64,000 bases of DNA from Austropuccinia psidii (lineage: Eukaryota > Basidiomycota > Pucciniomycetes > Pucciniales > Sphaerophragmiaceae), in contig JALGQZ010000014.1 in the NCBI GenBank assembly GCA_023105745.1, forward strand, positions 3,319,888 to 3,383,887, in the 5' to 3' direction. A program made the translations under genes and the position numbers. The first letter of the stretch is position 1. The number at the start of each line of letters is the position of its first letter. Shown piece after piece: positions 11,019-24,501 of this stretch. The notes beneath the pieces were generated by a model. The model saw nothing but the letters and a program-made list of their open reading frames with translations. It was not told the origin of the DNA and ran no database searches.

Positions 11019-14000
11019 GATTGCCTATTTTGACAACAAGGCACTACTTAGTCCCACTTTATAATTTATAATGACTGACCAAATGAAAAATATTGAATCG
11101 TATTATTTGCATACTACCGCCAGCCCCAAGTTTTTGTTTGTTTATGTTTAAAGAAATTAGAAAGCAAAAAAACGTGTACTAGGATGAATGATGGCAAAGT
11201 ATATTGATTCTCATGGCGCACCGAAAGTAGGGAGCGCTTATAGTTTACATCCCCAGGCTAAAAAAAATCACTTGCTCAATTGATATTAATTGACGGTTGT
11301 TATTAATTGGTGGAATGTTTTTGTGGTTATCGTTTATGTCGAGTCACCAGGAGTAATAAACCTTCTAGTCGTTCTCATAAACCGAAACCAGTTTGCCCCT
11401 TAAAGACTTACCCATTGTAACGCTTTTCGATATGTAACTAGGATAGCAGCAAAGCCAATCCACACCTGTCTCAGACACGTGTAAGGCTTGAAATGAGTAA
11501 TTGTAAAGGTCGAGGAATTTTGAATTGGTTTGTTTAAGGAAATTCTGACTCAAAGGGCTTCAAAAAAGCTTCAGTTTGTCATCTTTTCTGGAGAAAAGGC
11601 TTAACACTAATTTGATTACCTACCCTGTGGGTGCACCATAACTGTCAATGACAACCTGGAGTTAGCCAATTGGTTAAATAATTTTTGAGGTAAGGTTTTC
11701 CAAGACACTTGAATTGCTTCTTGTGATTTGTCCATGGTGTGTGGATTAAAAATCTCAATAATGGTATGCTTCATTTTCTTCTACACATTCTTGATTTGAT
11801 TATGGTTGGGCAGGTTTATTTACCAAGGGATCTTATGTGTTCCTTGTTAGTCTCTCTATAAATTGGTTTTATTTGCCATATGAACTGGGGTAGAATCCTC
11901 CATTAGATAAATCGAATCTCATCTAGGAAGGTTTAGATTGTGCTGAAAATTATTAAGAAATAATAAAAATTTGGGTTTGTAAACATTGGCAACAAATTTG
12001 GCAGACATTGACTGAACTTCTAGCATGAAGGCAACCTTTGACTGATGTGAGCTTCAAAACAAAGTGTGCATCATGATGATCTATAATCCAGATCAATGGT
12101 TTACAGCCATCAAATCTAAATTTTATTTTTTCCCTTCATTTGCCATACTTGCATCAGGCCCAATCATTTACCAAATGTAAAGATTGATTCATAAGTCCAA
12201 ATTATATGCTTTCAAACCTCCCCAGTCCACTTTTGAAATTATCTTGCAAAATTTAAGAACCTTGCTATATGTTGTGAACTTGCGTAAGGTGCTTTGATGG
12301 CTATCAGTGAGCTCAGTCATAACTTGTGTAAGATTTGATGGGCGGTTGACTTGGAGACATTAATGGTAAGTGAATAAGCCATTTTGAAGATTTTTTCTTG
12401 TTTTCGGGTATCCAAAACCCATCATAATTTGTGAATGGTATGATGATTGAGATTTTAAGGTTTCCCAGGCCTTGGTAGGTTTGTAATATGGCCATGTGTG
12501 TTCCATTTCTTGCGAGTATCTTGATCTGTTGAAGGTAGAATTCATAAGGATGCCACAATATTAGGAATTGAAAGGCCAGCCTCCTCCTTCCCCAATATTT
12601 GACCATGAGTGTTTTTTTCCAGATAGAAAGGCACTGGGTTAAAAGAAGAAAGAAGTGATCAACAAGAGAGAGACTTACCTGTTACATTTTAATTTTATAT
12701 ATAGGTAGACTTAATTAAAAATCTAAACAAATTTGGATTTCAAGAGAAAATATTTAAAGAAACAAGGAAACTACTTGCCAAAACAAAACTAAAAACACAA
12801 GATTTTGGCTAACCTTGAGTTTTCATAGATTAAAGAACAAAAAGGATTTATAATGGTAAAGAGATAAAAATAGATGAAAAGAATCTCAAATAAAATGAAT
12901 TAGTTTTTAATAAAATACAAAAATACAGTAAAATTGAAATTTATAAAAAAGGTGGGGGTCAAAAAAAATAAGTATGTGCAGAATCAATTGGGGGATAAAT
13001 TGTAATTAATGATAGTTTAGTATTATATATGGCTTGAATTTTATTGTGGGAAAATTCTTTGGGTGGGGTAGGTGAGGCAGTATCCCAAGGGGAAAATAAT
13101 AAATGAGATATTTCTCAATTACTGTGTTCTAAATTTGTGAGCTAGATTATAAAGACATATTCAAGGACCCCTTTACATAATTCTTAATTATCTTTACTGG
13201 AGTTACAAAATTGATCTTTCAATTGAATGATTGATAGTGCAGAAAAGTGTCTTCAACAGACTCCATCAGAGTTAATTCTATTTTAATTTCTTTTATATTC
13301 TTTCAAAAAGTTAAAAGTAATCAAATGGGGTTATGCAGTAAAATGGGTAAGCTCTATTATAATAGGGGCTTCAATGTATCTAGATATAGAGAAAAATTGG
13401 GTTAAATCAATATTCTAATACATGAGAGCGACTAATGACACTATGTTAACAGGATATATACCTTTTAATGAGATCATTACAAAAGGGGATGAAGCTAACC
13501 TTTTAGATATATTTTCTTCAATTAATTTTTTCTTTTTTACTATTAATTTGACTATTATACTGTCTGAGTCTTCATTTAATTGTGTTTCTGAGTAGAGGAT
13601 TTTATATTGGATACTTTTCAATCTTAAACCTATTCTTAGGACTATAGACTCTGCTAACAACAAAAGGACATCCAAGTATTACTTCATAAGGAAGAATTTT
13701 TCACAATCCAAAATATAACCATAATACAGATTAGCTTACTATAAAGGAATATAATCTGAGGTCAAATTTAAGATGCTGATAAATAGAAACTGGAGAGAAA
13801 TTGGAATAGTAAAAATTATTTTTAATGGGTAATAATAGACCTCCACTTGTAAATTTCGCTGTGTTAATAGTATATTTTAAAGGGGAATGAAAATTTTTAG
13901 CCTTTATAATTGTTTTATAAGTAAACTTTTCTATATTTCAAATTCCCTATCCTGCCAATAGTGATGGACTAAATTGTATTAGAAATGAGCTTGTTGAACC

Positions 14001-16805
14001 CCTTGGAGAAATTGTCCACCAAGTGGGTGGTGTTCTGAAAAGGGAGAAATATAGAAAGCCTTTTTTAATTCTAGAAATACTTACTAATAAGTGAAACAAA
14101 TTCAATTTTCCCTAAATGTTAGCACTTTATCTTAGGTATGGATTTGGTTGAATAGCACAGTTTTTTGGGGATTTCTACTAGATTAGTTAAGTTATGGGTT
14201 CAGAAAGTTAAACCTTCTTAATCCCATGAAATTTTCAAAAATATTTAAACTCTTCTCCACCAGAAGTAATTTCTGTCAACAAATCTTACATGAACTGTAT
14301 CATGACTTTTATTAATCTTTTCAATTGGAATACAAAGCATTATATTTTGGCTATGATACTTACTATCAACAGATAGTCTTGATTTTGGAATGAGGTTATT
14401 GTTCTTAAAAGTATGACCCAATGGTGATAATTTTGGCCCATGAAACAAATTTAATTAAGCAAATCCCATTATTCCTATTTAGATTTTTATCTGTATCAAA
14501 AGAATATTTTTTGGTAATGATTTGGTAAATAATTAATATGGCTTTTTTTGAACAATGGCTTTGTGGGAATAGCTTTTGGACTGTTTTTCATGAAATATCA
14601 TCATTTGAAATGATATATACATATATATTCTCAATGAAGATTATTGATATATAAAGAATATCTATTATCTTCATCACAAAATATGTATAATAAGAATACT
14701 GAATTTTCAATTTATGATATGATCTGAATTACGATTTGGGATTGGTGGTAGTAATTTTAGAATTTTTATCCTTCAATTACTTTCAAGAATAAAATTATAA
14801 AGTTTAGTGCTCATTCTATTCCAAGAAGATATAAACTACATTTATTTGATAAATAAAAACCATTTTTTCTAAAAAAGCTCTCCTACAAATATTTTTTTTG
14901 CAAAATAATATAATGTGATCCTCTTTTTTTGTTTCAATCTTTTATGGAAGATAATAAATTCCAAAATATTTCTGTTGTGTACTTGGCCAATTTTTTTGAT
15001 AGAAAATTAATTTTTGAATATGAATGTAAAATTTCCAATATTTTGCAAGATCACTTTATTAAAAATTTTGAATTTAAAAATGATTGATTATTTCAGAAAA
15101 TTTCCAAAGTGGTTTGAGCTAGTTCTCAAATAATTCTGAGAATATTCAACTTCATCAAGTCCCAATAGCTTTCCTCAATTTAATATAGTATTCTCCTGAC
15201 CTTTCATTGTTCTCAAATTAAGCTTATGTCAATTTGTGAGCTCATTAATTCAGCTCAAGGATGAGAGAAAAATTCAGTCCCTTTGAAGTGACTTGATACT
15301 TGAAATAAGGTATTTTATTGGACATTAGAATATAAACTTGGATTAAAAACTATTTGAAGCACTTTACAATTTTGGCCATATGGAAGATTTCTTAGCCATT
15401 GGAACTCTCTCTCTGAAAGGAGGAATATTCTAAATAGGGAAATTGGGACATGATTCACATAGGATCAAATCTTGTGAAAAAATGAAAATTACACTAATAA
15501 TTTTTTTTCAATAATTTGTGACTTTAATTTCTTTGAGATGAAATATCAATTGATTTGTATTTCCTTAAAAGATATTTAAAACAAGAAGTTGATATAATAA
15601 GGGGATAAATGGGGCTAAATCTTTTTTCCAAGAACTTTAACCCTTGATTTTTTTGGGGTTTTTGGTGAAAATAATAAAGTTCTTTGTAAATCCATAAAAG
15701 GCCTCATGTTTTTTATTGAGTAAGTCACACATATTAGACAGAACCTTTCATCAAATAAGCTTTAGGTTTCCTCTTTAGCATCAAAAGATACTCAAAACTA
15801 AGTTTATTGTCCATTTAGTGATATATATAATAGTAATACAAAAAAGCTGACTATTATGATGTTTTCGAATTTTATTACTCAATAGAAAACAAGATTTATC
15901 ATAATTCATTAAAAATAATAATAATTTAAAATGTTATTTCTTGATATTTCATCCTTGCATTGTCTTAGTCATTCAAAGTACAAGAATAATGCTAATAGGA
16001 AAACCCTACTATACCACAAGTAATTTCAAATGGAAATATTAGTACCCCCAAATTTGAAATATGCTTCTCATGTTTCTTACCAATACAAAGAGTTAATGAA
16101 GATAATTGCAGTAATCTCTTTTCTAGAATAAAAATTATCATCAAGGTCAAATACTACAATCAATACAACCAAAAGGGCTCCAAAGAAAATTCAAGGAATT
16201 ACAGGAGCTTTTGAAAAGTCAAATATATCTTTCAGGGTATCTTTTCTATTTTCTACAGGTGATCAACTAATTAATGGAAAATAGTGACCTATTTAAGATT
16301 AATTTTATGAAAAGTAGAAATTAAGGAGAGAAATAATTATAATTGAAAATGAAACGCATAATAATACTTTTTGAAATTTTTGAAAATTTAATAAATAGAA
16401 AATTATATTTTATCCCTATTTTCAATATGGAAAAATTTATTTTTCAATTTAATCCATTAGAAATATTATTATATGTTATTTTTATTTGAAACAGGGTTTT
16501 CATTCCAAAGTCCTTTTCTTCAGATTAAAAGGGTATTAACATACTTAATTAAATATAAAGAAATGTGCTAGTAGCTTTGAAATTGAATATTTACAAGAGA
16601 AGATAAATTCCATTATCATAATGCTCTTGAACCTGATATCTTAAAGGAAAACCAAAACTGCAATGTATTTTAATCTTAAGAAAGTCATTTAAATTATGGG
16701 ATCTCTCAATAAATGACTATTAGATTAAAAATCTCCTACAAAAAGCTTCAAATTATATCCTGTGATACTCAAATCCAATAATCTAATGAAAATAACAAGA
16801 CATAC
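11019..16805. other. AT-rich intergenic DNA, possible highly decayed transposon
   Basis: No supported gene. The first few hundred bases keep the gene-like composition and probably include the phosphatase 3' UTR. Beyond about 11.6 kb the sequence is AT-rich and full of stops. Minus-strand frames at 12313-12606, 13415-13675 and 14245-14448 read like broken protein (the last has SHDTVHVRFVD, slightly like a Ty1/Copia integrase tail), but too weakly to annotate. Confidence 0.5.
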
Positions 16806-18970
16806 TGTAAGGCTTGTATATGAAACTCTTGATAATGGTAGCAAATATCAAGAGTACTGTGATCATCATCAGTAGAAAATATAATATGATGAGATATTAT
16901 AACCACAAATTTAATATAATTATTCAAAATAATTATATATAAAAAAAGAAGTTTAATTATTATTAGATAATTCAATGATAATATAAAATATTAATAATTA
17001 TAATAAGCTATGATTATTCTATTATTGTTATACTCACTGACAATTATAATAATAAGAAGTGTAAGGCTCTTAATGAGATAATTACATGTGGAAAATAATT
17101 ATATTTATCCACTTATAGCTAATATGTAACTATTATTTCAAAAGGAAATTATTACACACACTATGCAGATATAATTGTTATAGAAAAATTCTATATAAAA
17201 AAAACTAATAATAGATAAAAAAGATATAGAATTTTAGAGAAAATTTACTTAAAATATTTATTTAATACAACAATTAAAGCAACAGCAGTTATTATATTAA
17301 ATGATGTTTATAGGCTAAAAACACACCAAGAATTAATATTTGAAAAGATAAAAACAACTTTTTCATGATAAAATAATATTTAATAGTTTTCAAGAGGAAT
17401 TTGTGGATTTAAAAGATATTTAACACAATCATTTTATATAATGAAATATATCATTGGTTATTAAAACAATAATATTATTTCTATGAATTAAAGTATTCAA
17501 TTTAAGATTAATAAAGAATAAAATACTTAAGAAATTACTTTAATAAGAAGATTTTATGATTAATAAAATATTATTTGTTCAAAATTTCTAATTTATTGGA
17601 ATGATGATTGGTTATTGGAAAAAACAGTGATTTGTAGGGTCTTTTTTATGCCTACAGAGAAGCTCTCATTAGTAATAATAGATATAGAGGGCGTGCTCAG
17701 GTCAAAACTGAAAAATCATGCTTAAAAATAAGGTTCTTAATTTAAGGTAGCTTATTTTTAATTCCAGTTTAAAGTTACTAGTGCTATTATTAACTCCAAG
17801 TAGCTTCAATCCTCTTTTGGAATAATTACTTTAAGATTTAATACAAAATAATTTAATTTACATTAAATTTCATCACATGAACAACTTGAAAATAAAGTTT
17901 CATCTCTTAAACTGAATTTTTGATTAATTTTTGAAGAAATCTTGATTTTCTTTTAAGAATAATTAAAATTGTTAAGTTCAAAGCTAATTAGCAATTCAAC
18001 CTGTTCAAGAAAAATAATTAAAATTTAATTTATACACAAATAACATCAATTTGGAAACTGTGAAACTATCAATAGAATCCATTGGGAATCTGGATTTTTA
18101 ATGAATTTTTGAAGTTATTGCTATCTTTACACATAAAATAGCAATGCACACCAAACCTTAACTTTTGATAAGTTTTTGATACTTGTAACTTCAAATTTTT
18201 AAGCTTATTTAAGTTTTTTAAGCTTAATTAATCCTTGATTTCAAGCTTGCATATTGGGATTTACCCTTTGGAAGCTTGAAATTACTTTCCAAATTCGGAT
18301 AACACCAGTTTAAACTTTAAGGTTGGGTCAAAGTATAATCTTAAATTTTAAATAAGGTTTAAAATCCTCCAATACAGGTGGAAAACCTTAATTGAATCCT
18401 TGCAGATCCAAAAAGTTGAGTACCCCAGCTCTGTTTGGTCCTTTTCCTCTGTCCCACCTTTCTGCATGGAGTTTTCCCTTTTACTTATTTAAAGCCATAC
18501 TATGGACTTAAACCCTTTTGAATTGAGCTCACACAGGATTTAAATTCTGTATGGCAAATCCTTAGCCAATTCAGTAAATATACACAACACCTTAAATCTA
18601 ACTAAATTTTTGGTAAGCTTGCATAGACCTTATTCAAATCTAAATTTAACCTTGTTTAAGCTTAAATTTAACAATTTTTAAAAAATGTTTAAAATTTTTC
18701 AATTTTACTGTGAGATTCTTAAATCTTCTAATAACATAAGAAATAACCATTTTTGGGTCTAACATCCTATGGGTCTACCTTAGGTTATTTTTGGTGTAGA
18801 ATCCAAAAATGACATAATAATTATAAAATTATTTATTCAAAAGAATTATGCTTAATTTTTGTTATTTTTTATTTTTTATTCAAATTATAAGTCTTTTTAA
18901 TACTAAATCAAGTGTGTATAAAGTTATTTGTGGCCTTATGGGTATGTCATACATATCTCACTGGCTCACA
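16806..18970 (-). repeat. LTR-like arm (2165 bp), left member of a head-to-head pair
   Basis: On the minus strand it starts TGTGAGCCAGTGAGATATG (ending at plus position 18970) and ends AAGCCTTACA. This is the same end pattern as the Ty3/Gypsy LTR at 1834-3799, including the ACATACCC...GGCCACAA block just inside the start. It is inverted relative to, and similar along its whole length to, 19684-21841. The flanks CATAC and TAGAC do not match, so no target duplication is visible, and no polypurine tract precedes the start. Confidence 0.78.
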
Positions 18971-19683
18971 TAGACTGTCTGTTTGAATTAGTTTAAGGTT
19001 TATGATTTAAGATTAATTGAAAAGGTCTTTGAACTAATTTGAAAATCATAATTTAAATCTCAAAAAACTAATCTTCAAGGCTTTTTTATAATACAAAAGA
19101 AATTCAATTATTGGAAATATTTCATAATTCAAGCCTAAAATTCCTGAAAATGACCAAAATAGTGTCGTTTGAATATATATGTAAATCCTGTTTATCCTTT
19201 CAGCTTAGATAAGATATACATATGAAATATGTTCTTGGAATTTTACTTTCAAATGAATGAAGTTTGAAGATAACTCTCAATTTTAAAAAAACACATTACA
19301 CATTGGCAAGAAAGGTTAACTTGAAAATTCAGCTCTAGAATTATTAAAAAGAAGATTGAAATAAAATATTCAGAAAGCCAGAATATATCTGATTTTTTAA
19401 TGAAATAAAGAGATTGATAATCATATAATAAATAAATTTGAAGCTCAGATAATAATGAAAGCTTCCTGAAAAATGAGCTCAGGCTACTTCTTCTTAAAAG
19501 ATGGTCTATTGAGAGCCTAAAATGTTGAAATACACAGGCCCTTTTTTCACAATCCATCTATTGAAACCTCTTAATGTAATTTTTATCAATAATAATTAAT
19601 ATTTCTTAATTTAAAAAGATAAAAAATCAAGCAAAAGAGCATATCATAGCTTGATGAAATAAAGAAGTAAAATTCAGATTCTT
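18971..19683. other. Spacer between two head-to-head LTRs
   Basis: 713 bp, AT-rich, with no domain recognised. A 102-codon minus-strand frame at 19249-19557 has no recognisable motif. Neither edge looks like a polypurine tract, so this is not an ordinary retrotransposon interior. Confidence 0.55.
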
Positions 19684-21841
19684 TGTGAGCCTGTGAGGTA
19701 TTTATGAAATTCCCAAAAGGCCACAAATAACTTTTTATAAATGTGATTTAGCCACAAATAGACTTATCAAATGAATTTGAAATAAAAGATATCAAAAAAT
19801 AAGTATAAATTCATTTTTTATAAACAAAGTCATAAATATAATGTCATTTTTAGATCCTACACTAAAATCAACCTAGGGTAGACCCATAGGGTGTTATAAC
19901 CAAAAAATGGCTATTTCTAGTGTTATTGGAGGGTTTAAGAATCTCAAAGTATGATTGCACAATTGAAATTTGTTTATTCAAATCTTTAAATTGTTATATT
20001 TAAGCTTAAATTTAAAGTTGCATACAGCTCATGCAAACTTACAAAAACTTAGTTAAAGCTGAGTTATTGTGTATATTTACTGAATTGGATGTGGATTCTA
20101 CATACAGGCTTTAAATCCTGAAAGAGCTCAATTTAAATTGGTTTAAAGCCATTGTATGGCTCACAATAAATACAAGGGAAAAATTCATGCAAAAAGGTAG
20201 GAAAAGGGAAAAAGGCAAAAAGAGCCAGGATACCCAGCTTTTGGGATCTGCAAGAACCCAAATGAGGTTGTCCTCCTATATTGAAGGATTTTCAGCCTTA
20301 TTTAAACTTTAAGATTAGACTTTAATTGAAAATTTGTCTTTTTCTCTTTTGGACAGGAATTACAAGCTTCCAAAGGGTAAATCCCTATATGCAGGCTTGT
20401 AACCAAGGATTTAAGAACTTTCAAAGTGTAATAGAGTTTAAATAAGCTTAAAATTAAAGTTAAAAGGATTGAAACCTTATCAAAAGCTAAGTTTTAGTTC
20501 TTATTGCTATTTTTATGTGGAAAATTAGCAATAGCTTCAAAAATTCATATAAAAGTAAATTCTGAATGTATTTCCTTGAACAGTTCACACCGCTTGCAAT
20601 TGAATGTTATATGTGTATAAATTAAATTTTAAGTATCTTTTATCAGTAGGATTAGTTTGTATTCAGACTTTAAAGTACCTCTTTTAATCATTCTTAAAGA
20701 AAATCAAGATTTCTTTAGAAATTGATTAAAACAATTATTGAAAATATTTTTGCTTTAAAGTTTACTTTTAGGTTTTTCATGTGATGAAATTTGAGATCAA
20801 TGAATGAATTACGTATCAAAACTTAGAATAATAATCTTAAATGAATATTAAATTCACTTGGAGCTAAAGATAGCACTGGTAACTTTAAATTGAGATGAAA
20901 AATAAGCTACCTTAAATTAAGAGCCTTATTTTCAAGCATGGTTTTTCAGTTTTGATCTGAAAACACCCTCAATATTCATCATTGATTATGAGAGCTTCTC
21001 TCAAGGCATAAAAGAAGGATTTGCATCACTGTTTTTGTACATTATCACCATCATTCAATAAAGCAAATTAGACATTTAAACAGGTAAAGCTTTATTAAAT
21101 ATGAAATCTTATCATTAAAAAATAACTTTTAAGTTATTTCACTCTCTATGAGCTGTAAATAAACAATTGAAATTAGATAATTCAGATTATACCTTTTGAA
21201 TCACCAACAATTAATCTTATGTTATTAAATTTTTGTTTCAAGTATCTTTTAAATCAAGAAACTCCTCTGAAAATTCTTAAATCTCATTTTATCCTGAAAA
21301 AGCTGTTTTATTACTTGAAAAAAAAGATTTTCTATGTTTTCCACTTATAAACATTATTTAATACTATCAATGCTGTTGTTTGACCCATTTTATTAAATAA
21401 ATATTATAAGTAAGTTTTTTGCTGAATATTCTATATTTTTTATCTACTATTAGTTTTTTTAAATATAATTTCTCTATAAGAATCTTCTCTGCACAGTTTG
21501 TGTGATAATTTCTCTTATAAATAATATCCCTATTATTTAGAGGTTGTTGAATATGATTATTTTCCACATATAATTTTCTCATTAAGAGATTTCATATTTA
21601 TTACTATTATAGCTGTAATTGACTACAATAATAATATAATAATTATAATTCATTATATTTTTAATATTTTTTTATTATTATCAAATTATTTAACAATAAT
21701 TGTTTGTTTTCTATAATTATTTGAATAATTCTATTAATTTGTGGCTATAATAATTCAATTTATTATCCTTTCTATTGAGCAAAGTAATAGTACTCTTGAT
21801 TTTTATTAATATTATCAAGATTTTAATACAAAAACCTTACA
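19684..21841 (+). repeat. LTR-like arm (2158 bp), right member of a head-to-head pair
   Basis: Starts TGTGAGCCTGTGAGGTATTT and ends AAAAACCTTACA. It mirrors 18970-16806: for example, a GTACTCTTGAT block lies about 2110 bp from the TGTGAG end in both arms, and blocks such as AAGCTACCTTAAATTAAGAG recur inverted. The flanks TTCTT and TTAAA do not match each other or those of the left arm. Probably a solo LTR of a family related to the elements at 1-3799 and 22276-34718. Confidence 0.78.
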
Positions 21842-22275
21842 TTAAAAGTACTAAAATATATGTATAACTGTCTTAATTTATCTAAATCAATTGTAAGTGT
21901 TTCTAGTGAAGCATGTATATTTTTATTATTATAATATCCAGTAATCTATAGTAAGAAGATATAAGCTATACTATTATGATAAAGATATATTAGAATTCTT
22001 TTTAATAAAATATTTAATAATAACAACTTTCTTGTGAGAATGCTTTTTAATATTGAGATTTTTGATATCAATAGTACATATATCTATATCCTTGGCTAAA
22101 ACAATTTATTTTATTATAACTTGGCTTGAGATAATTAATAGTAATTTTAATTTATAATATAATTATTCAGTTTTTTATGAGAAAAATACAATATTTAATC
22201 TCTTGAGCTTTGATTTTAATCACCCTCCCTCAAGATTCCCCAGGAGTAAAGCCAGTAGATTACCAATTTTCTGAT
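21842..22275. other. AT-rich spacer between LTR arm and decayed retrotransposon
   Basis: No gene recognised. The last five bases (CTGAT, 22271-22275) are the left target duplication of the element that follows. Confidence 0.55.
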
Positions 22276-24220
22276 TGTAAGGTTTTACTATGAAAAAAGA
22301 AGAAAGTATTCAAAATATTTTACTTATTGTACTATGAATTTCCTTATGAATTTTCAAGAATGAGATAATAATAATTATAATAATGGCGTAAAATAATTAT
22401 ATTTTTGAATAAATATAATAATATAGTTCATATTATGAAATAATAATATAATAAAGATAAATATATTCATGGAAATTGATTATTGTTACCAACAAATAAT
22501 ATATGCATAAGAATTTGCTATTTAATAATAAAAAACAGTTTATAACAATAATATTACTAATATTAATTTTATATATTAATATGAATACTGTTTATATTAA
22601 TAAAAGACTTATTAATGATAATAATAGAGAAAAAATATTATGATAAGTGAAAATAACCTAATTTTTATGCTTAATGTAATAATATTGAATGAATGTATGC
22701 AAAATACAATATATAGAACTTATTTAAATTGTATTTACAAATAAAAAATAGCAGAAATTACAAATATTCTTGGTTTTACATGTATTTAGAGCTTTAGAGA
22801 GAATTTTAACAAAAACAATTAAAAAATTGATTTAATCATGTCGAGATTGGTGATTATAATGAATATTATCTTTGGTATTTGATAATATAATGATTTTATA
22901 TGTAAAGAAGAAAGAAATTACCTTTTAATTTAATGTTTTAATGTTTTTGATGTGTCTGAGGGGGAAATAGAGTAAAAAGAGCTCTATTTATAGGAAGCTC
23001 TTACCTCCTAGAGTCCAATAGGCCTCTAGTAGATGTGTACTGATTGTATTAACTGTAATTAATCAGTATTTTAAGGGTTAGTGATGATTAAATCATAATT
23101 TACCCATATTATCTCATTATTACACCATTATTTAGAGTTATAACTATAACTCTAAGCTTGATGAAATCATAGACTTGGCAGAAGCATAAAGCTTGTGAAG
23201 ATCTTATTATTAATCATAATATAGTAGTATCCACCAGTTTTATCACTTATATAACTGTTAAAATTAAAATAAGATTACAGTGAGTGATCATAAATGATCA
23301 ATTTTAAGCTTAAACCTTGATCATTAATACCTTTTAAGTTATGCACATTAAAGCCAATTATAAAGTTAATTATGATAGTGTAACATGTCATTATTAAGCT
23401 TCCAAGAGCATTTCATTACATCATTAAAACCCTATTTTTGATGATTTTTCTTGTAACTCATCTTTTCTGTAAAAATTCATTATTTTGAACTTCAAATCAT
23501 GATTTCAAGGGGTTGTACCTTGAATATGATGACAAAAATACATCATTCTTCACGTATGAGCTAGTAGAGCCTGAATATTTAATTTATGCCAAGTCTGGAC
23601 TACTTTCACAGCAAAGTGGTCAACAGCTATAGCAATTTTATTCAATAAACCCTTACAAGTTACAACCTTTTCTATAACTTGTGAAATAAAGCTTATATCT
23701 GTATTCCTACATTAAATAAGTGGTAAATTTCTTTTTGGTTTAACTCTCTATCATTTGTATTCTAAGAGATATGAGTTAAGAACCATGAATATATGCACTG
23801 ACCATAAAAGTGCATATACTCAGGTCATTTTCTTAAATATTGACTTTACAAATATGACATGAAAGTTATATATGTACAGTCTTTCATGGGGAATCCAATG
23901 GTGCAGCTTATTTCACATGTTTTTTCATTTGTTTCTGAGATAAATAAGGATTTATGTCTTCTTTATGGCATTTTTATGTATTATTCATTAATTATTGACT
24001 TTACAGATATGCCACAAAAATGATATATGTGTATTATATCTTTAGGAATCTACTGGTTTCATTTATTTCAAATTTTTAATCATTAGAATTTAACCTAATT
24101 AAGGATTCATGCCTGTTTATGGCATTTTAACTTATTTTAAGACAATTATTTTAAAAGAATGATTATTGTAAAGTTTTTTGTGAACTTTTTGGATATGTGG
24201 TTATATCTCAAAGGTTCACA
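22276..24220 (-). repeat. 3' LTR of the decayed minus-strand Ty3/Gypsy element
   Basis: On the minus strand it starts TGTGAACCTTTGAGATATA and ends AAACCTTACA. It is 1945 bp and colinear with 1834-3799, including the TATA box (22984-22992). The polypurine run GGTAGGGAA lies directly upstream on the minus strand. Confidence 0.9.
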
Positions 24221-24320
24221 TTCCCTACCACAATCTGATATGGCTGATTAGGGTATCATCCACTTTCCTACCTCTTCATTACACTTTATTTGTCTTGAAG
24301 CTCAATAATGCTTAGCTTTT

Positions 24321-24501
24321 CTATTCTCTAGGTTTCCTTTCATTTCTGAAAATTCTTAGTAGTTCATCAGAATTAGGTATATCTTTCTAAAGTAGCCATT
24401 CATCCTCTTGAATTGGGTTTCTATACCTCACAAGGTATTCCCTTTCTTTTTTGTTTCTAGTCCTCCTTTCTTTAAGGAATTTTACAATTTTCCTTTCTTC
24501 T
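24321..24501 (-). pseudogene. Pol C-terminal tail, separated from integrase by a solo LTR
   Basis: The minus-strand reading is colinear with 1540-1715 of the left element (KVLKERR, REYLVRYRNP, then a W-containing chromodomain-like tail and HERKP). The pol frame is interrupted at 24502 by the inserted solo LTR and resumes on the other side at 25926. Confidence 0.78.

Noticed and set aside
12313..12606. 97-codon minus-strand frame with possible protein-like composition
   Set aside because: No recognisable domain, no splice logic, and overlapping frames of similar length.
14245..14448. Minus-strand frame with SHDTVHVRFVDRNYFW, possibly a Ty1/Copia integrase tail; also 13415-13675
   Set aside because: Similarity is limited to a few residues, with no RT, protease or GAG pre-integrase motif nearby. 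Not enough to annotate.
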